From Streptosporangiaceae bacterium (lineage in GTDB: Bacteria; Actinomycetota; Actinomycetes; Streptosporangiales; Streptosporangiaceae): a DNA stretch of 64,000 nucleotides. Positions 61,611-64,000 of the stretch are shown in pieces. The stretch spans positions 1 through 64,000 of the forward strand of contig JAICYD010000018.1 of the NCBI GenBank assembly GCA_025934375.1, read 5' to 3'. A program made the position numbers and the translations under genes. The stretch's first letter is position 1. The number at the start of each line of letters is the position of its first letter. The notes beneath the pieces were generated by a model, which was given only the letters and a program-made list of their open reading frames with translations, was not told the origin of the DNA and made no database searches.

Positions 61611-62609
61611 ATGGGCGACATGAACGGACAAACCCCCGCCACAGGCAACGATGGCATCGCGATCGAGGTGCGTGGCCTGGTCAAGCGGTTCGGCAAGACG
61701 ACGGCGCTGGACGGGGTCGACCTCACCGCCCGCACGGGCACGGTGCTTGGCCTGCTCGGGCCCAACGGCGCGGGCAAGACCACGGTGGTCCGCAGCCTCG
61801 CCACGCTCATCCGCGCGGACGCGGGCACGGCCACCGTCTTGGGCTACGACGTGCAGCGCGACGCGCACCCGGTCCGCCAGCTGGTCGGCCTCACCGGCCA
61901 GTACGCCTCCGTGGACGAGTTGCTGAGCGGGTTCAACAACCTGGTCATGATCGGCCGCCTGCTCGGCATCTCCCGCGGTGAGGCGAAGGCCCGCGCCGCC
62001 GAGCTGCTGGAGCGCTTCGACCTCGCCGAAGCCGCCCGGCGGCCGGCCAAGACCTATTCCGGCGGCATGCGGCGGCGCCTCGACCTGGCCGCGAGCCTGG
62101 TTGGCCGCCCGCGCGTGCTGTTCCTCGACGAGCCGACGACCGGCCTGGACCCGCGCAGCCGCAACGAGCTGTGGTCCATCGTCCGCGGGCTGACCGCCGA
62201 CGGCGTCACCGTGCTGCTGACCACGCAGTACCTGGAAGAGGCCGACCAGCTGTGCCACGACATCACGGTGATCGACAAGGGCCAGGTCATCGCGACCGGT
62301 ACCCCGGATGAGCTCAAGGCCAAGGTCAGCGGCCAGGTCCTCGCGGTCACCCCGGCTGACCCCGGACGGATACCGCAGATCGAGGACATCCTCACCCAAC
62401 GGCACCGCCTGGCTCCGGCGACCTCCCCTGACTCGGGCGCGGTTACCGTCGCGGTGCCGGACTCCGCGCTGGTGCCTGCCCTGATCCGCGAACTGGACGA
62501 CGCGGGCATCGTGATCGAGGAGCTCGCGCTGCGCAAGCCGAGCCTCGATGAGGTCTTCCTGGCGCTGACCGGCAATCGTGCCCCTGAACCCGAAGGGATC
62601 CCCCAGTGA
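61611..62609 (+). CDS. DrrA-type ABC transporter ATP-binding protein
   Basis: The protein has 332 residues. Walker A LLGPNGAGKTTVVRSL, Q-loop LVGLTGQYASVDELLSG, signature TYSGGMRRRLDLAASL, Walker B VLFLDEPTTGLDPRSR, H-loop LLTTQYLEEADQL and a C-terminal DrrA-type extension. The TTQYLEEADQL and GQYASVDE words are diagnostic of the daunorubicin-resistance family. ATG 61611 or 61620. The permease starts inside its stop (GTGA). The pair probably exports a drug or lipid. Confidence 0.9.
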   Translation: MGDMNGQTPATGNDGIAIEVRGLVKRFGKTTALDGVDLTARTGTVLGLLGPNGAGKTTVVRSLATLIRADAGTATVLGYDVQRDAHPVRQLVGLTGQYASVDELLSGFNNLVMIGRLLGISRGEAKARAAELLERFDLAEAARRPAKTYSGGMRRRLDLAASLVGRPRVLFLDEPTTGLDPRSRNELWSIVRGLTADGVTVLLTTQYLEEADQLCHDITVIDKGQVIATGTPDELKAKVSGQVLAVTPADPGRIPQIEDILTQRHRLAPATSPDSGAVTVAVPDSALVPALIRELDDAGIVIEELALRKPSLDEVFLALTGNRAPEPEGIPQ

Positions 62610-63415
62610 CCGCGCTCGCCCCGGCCGTTACCGTTGCCCCGTCGCGCCGGCTCAGCCCGCTGACCGCCGTGGCCAACACGTTCACGCTGACCTGGCGCAG
62701 CCTGCTGAAGCTGCGGACCAACCCGGAGGACATCTTCGGGCTGGTGCTCACGCCGGTGATGTACCTGCTGCTGTTCACGTACCTCTTTGGCGGGGCGATC
62801 TCCGGGAACGTCCATAACTACCTGCAGTTCGAGTTGCCCGGCATCCTCGTGCTCGCGGTGATCTTCTCCACCCTGGGCACCGGCCAGGCGCTGAGCGAGG
62901 ACATCAGGACGGGGGTCTTCGACCGGTTCCGGTCGCTGCCCATCGCGCGGTCGGCGCCGCTGGCCGGCGCGGTCCTCGGCGACGTGACCCGCTACGCCCT
63001 GTCGGTGGCGATCACGCTGGCGTTCGGGATGCTGCTGGGCTTCCGGATCCAGGCCTCCCCGCTGGCGGCGGCCGCCGCGTGCCTGCTGGTGCTGGGCTTC
63101 GCACTGTCGATGTGCTGGCTGTCGGCGTTGCTGGGCCTGATCTCGGGCAGCGCGCGCGGCGTGCAGTGGATCGGGTCGCTGATCTACTTCCCGCTGACAT
63201 TCGGCAGCAACGTGCTGGTGCCGACGGATAAGCTGCCCGGCTGGCTGCAGGCGTTCGTCAAGGGCAACCCGCTGACGTTCTTGACCGAGGCCGAGCGCGG
63301 CCTGCTGGTCGGCGGCCCGGTGACGGCCGCGGTGATCCGGACCCTGCTGTGGTCGCTGGGCCTGTTCCTGGTCTTCGCGCCGCTCGCCGTCCAGGTCTAT
63401 CGCAGGCGCACGTAA
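62606..63415 (+). CDS. DrrB-type ABC-2 permease
   Basis: The protein has 269 residues and about six TM helices: IFGLVLTPVMYLLLFTYLFG, LPGILVLAVIFSTLGTGQAL, then the conserved EDIRTGVFDRFRSLPIARSA and a final TM pair ending YRRRT. This is the ABC-2 permease paired with DrrA. The GTGA overlap confirms the operon. The stop lies in a 17-bp minisatellite. Confidence 0.9.
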   Translation: MTALAPAVTVAPSRRLSPLTAVANTFTLTWRSLLKLRTNPEDIFGLVLTPVMYLLLFTYLFGGAISGNVHNYLQFELPGILVLAVIFSTLGTGQALSEDIRTGVFDRFRSLPIARSAPLAGAVLGDVTRYALSVAITLAFGMLLGFRIQASPLAAAAACLLVLGFALSMCWLSALLGLISGSARGVQWIGSLIYFPLTFGSNVLVPTDKLPGWLQAFVKGNPLTFLTEAERGLLVGGPVTAAVIRTLLWSLGLFLVFAPLAVQVYRRRT

Positions 63416-63472
63416 GCGAGGACCGCACTTACGCGAGCACCGCACTTACGCGAGCACCGCACTTACGCGAGG
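63410..63472. repeat. 17-bp tandem repeat between convergent stops
   Basis: Units ACTTACGCGAGCACCGC at 63427 and 63444, with diverged copies before (63410) and after (63461). It spans the stop of the DrrB permease and the stop of the convergent BTAD gene (TTA at 63463-63465). Confidence 0.8.
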
Positions 63473-64000
63473 ACAGTCCGGACCAGCGCCAGTGCGGCCT
63501 CCTTGCCGAGGCCGCGGCCTCGCTGGTAGGCAGCGTCGAAGGCGGGCTCGCCGAGTTGCTCGCGGGCAGCGGCCCGGGCGCCGGGGGCGTCCGGGCTGCT
63601 CTCGTCGAACGCGCCGCGCACCGCGTGCGCCGCGCCGAGCAAGGTCGCGGCGGCGGCCGGGTCGCGGGCGAGCGCGAAGACGGCCGTGGCGTCGATCACG
63701 ATCGCCAGCGGCGGCCGTTCCACCCACCCGGTCGCGGCGGCCAGCGCCTGCCCGAGCAGGTCGCGGGCGCGCCGCGCGTCCGCCTGGGCCAGGGCCACCA
63801 TCGCCAGCCTGGCCTTCACCTGGGCGCGCAGCCCCTGCCACCAGGCCGCCTTGACGTCCTTGATCGCGCTGAGCACATCCGCGCAACAGCGGGTCACCTC
63901 GGCCAGGTCGCCCGCCCGCCACGCGATCTCGGCCCGCATGAGGCTGAGCCAGCGATAGGAGTCGGTGTTGCTACTGAGGCTGGCCGCCCGCTCCGTCGCG
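63463..64000 (-). CDS. C-terminal part of a BTAD/AfsR-type regulator (partial)
   Basis: The frame is open to the right edge; only the last 178 or so residues are in the window. TPR-like helices: YRWLSLMRAEIAWRAGDLAE, then DARRARDLLGQALAAATGW and a C-terminal GEPAFDAAYQRGRGLGKEAA, which is the typical end of BTAD/SARP-NB-ARC-TPR regulators (FDAAYARGRALS-like). The N-terminal DNA-binding domain would lie beyond 64000. The stop lies in a minisatellite. Family assignment is moderate since no DNA-binding or NTPase part is visible. Confidence 0.65.
   Translation of the reverse strand, partial: ATERAASLSSNTDSYRWLSLMRAEIAWRAGDLAEVTRCCADVLSAIKDVKAAWWQGLRAQVKARLAMVALAQADARRARDLLGQALAAATGWVERPPLAIVIDATAVFALARDPAAAATLLGAAHAVRGAFDESSPDAPGARAAAREQLGEPAFDAAYQRGRGLGKEAALALVRTVLA

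Overview
The window comes from a very GC-rich genome with closely packed genes. Starts are often GTG and neighbours often overlap as ATGA or GTGA. The gene content is actinobacterial: Pkn-type Ser/Thr kinases, remnants of SARP/BTAD regulators at both edges, a Ddn-type F420-linked reductase, a mycosin-like protease, DUF5134, and the tlyA-nadK-recN block. A soil or filamentous actinomycete is likely; the sequence does not fix the genus. No tRNA, rRNA, insertion sequence, prophage or CRISPR array was recognised.

Layout. 1-366: a 248-bp imperfect palindrome whose arms carry decayed SARP N-termini. 0.4-5.0 kb: a membrane protein, a Ser/Thr kinase and a large membrane protein. 4.6-16.3 kb: a probable catabolic cluster. 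Its core is a two-gene PEP-synthase-like phosphotransferase (like phenylphosphate synthase PpsA/PpsB or the cresol kinase CreHI), joined by TTGA/ATGA overlaps to an inositol-monophosphatase-like phosphatase and a core-MetE protein, then a flavin monooxygenase. An MFS carrier and a TetR regulator face each other across a perfect palindrome, followed by a cyclase-family hydrolase and a GMC oxidoreductase. 16.3-18.8 kb: an operon for a His/Asp-rich secreted protein, a histidine kinase and a NarL-type regulator. 19-30 kb: mixed genes, including a pentapeptide-repeat pseudokinase, a DsrE protein, an AMACR-like CoA-transferase, a TetR/Ddn pair with two operators, a TPR protein with an acidic linker and a small protein with amyloid-signalling-like motifs. 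30.5-35.1 kb: recN, nadK, tlyA and a small partner, with an SCP2-like gene facing away. 35-44.6 kb: an orphan mycosin, phosphatase, CutA, and a beta-propeller/FtsX/ABC export operon. 44.8-53 kb: metabolic genes, including a second core-MetE protein and a frameshifted hydrolase. 53.1-61.5 kb: a Ser/Thr kinase, an nSTAND1-WD40 protein and a sacsin-like ATPase. 61.6-64 kb: a DrrAB-type exporter and the C-terminus of a BTAD regulator.

Three patterns stand out. (1) The 4.6-16.3 kb cluster looks like a phosphorylate, oxidise, dephosphorylate route for a phenol or alcohol. (2) A GC-rich palindromic element of about 40-50 bp sits in-frame inside several genes, recalling Rickettsia palindromic elements. 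(3) Short minisatellites (15, 16, 17, 18, 27, 39 and 43 bp) gather at gene ends and linkers. In addition, the kinase and nSTAND1-WD40 neighbours share a VVIQV-G motif, suggesting a two-part signalling system.
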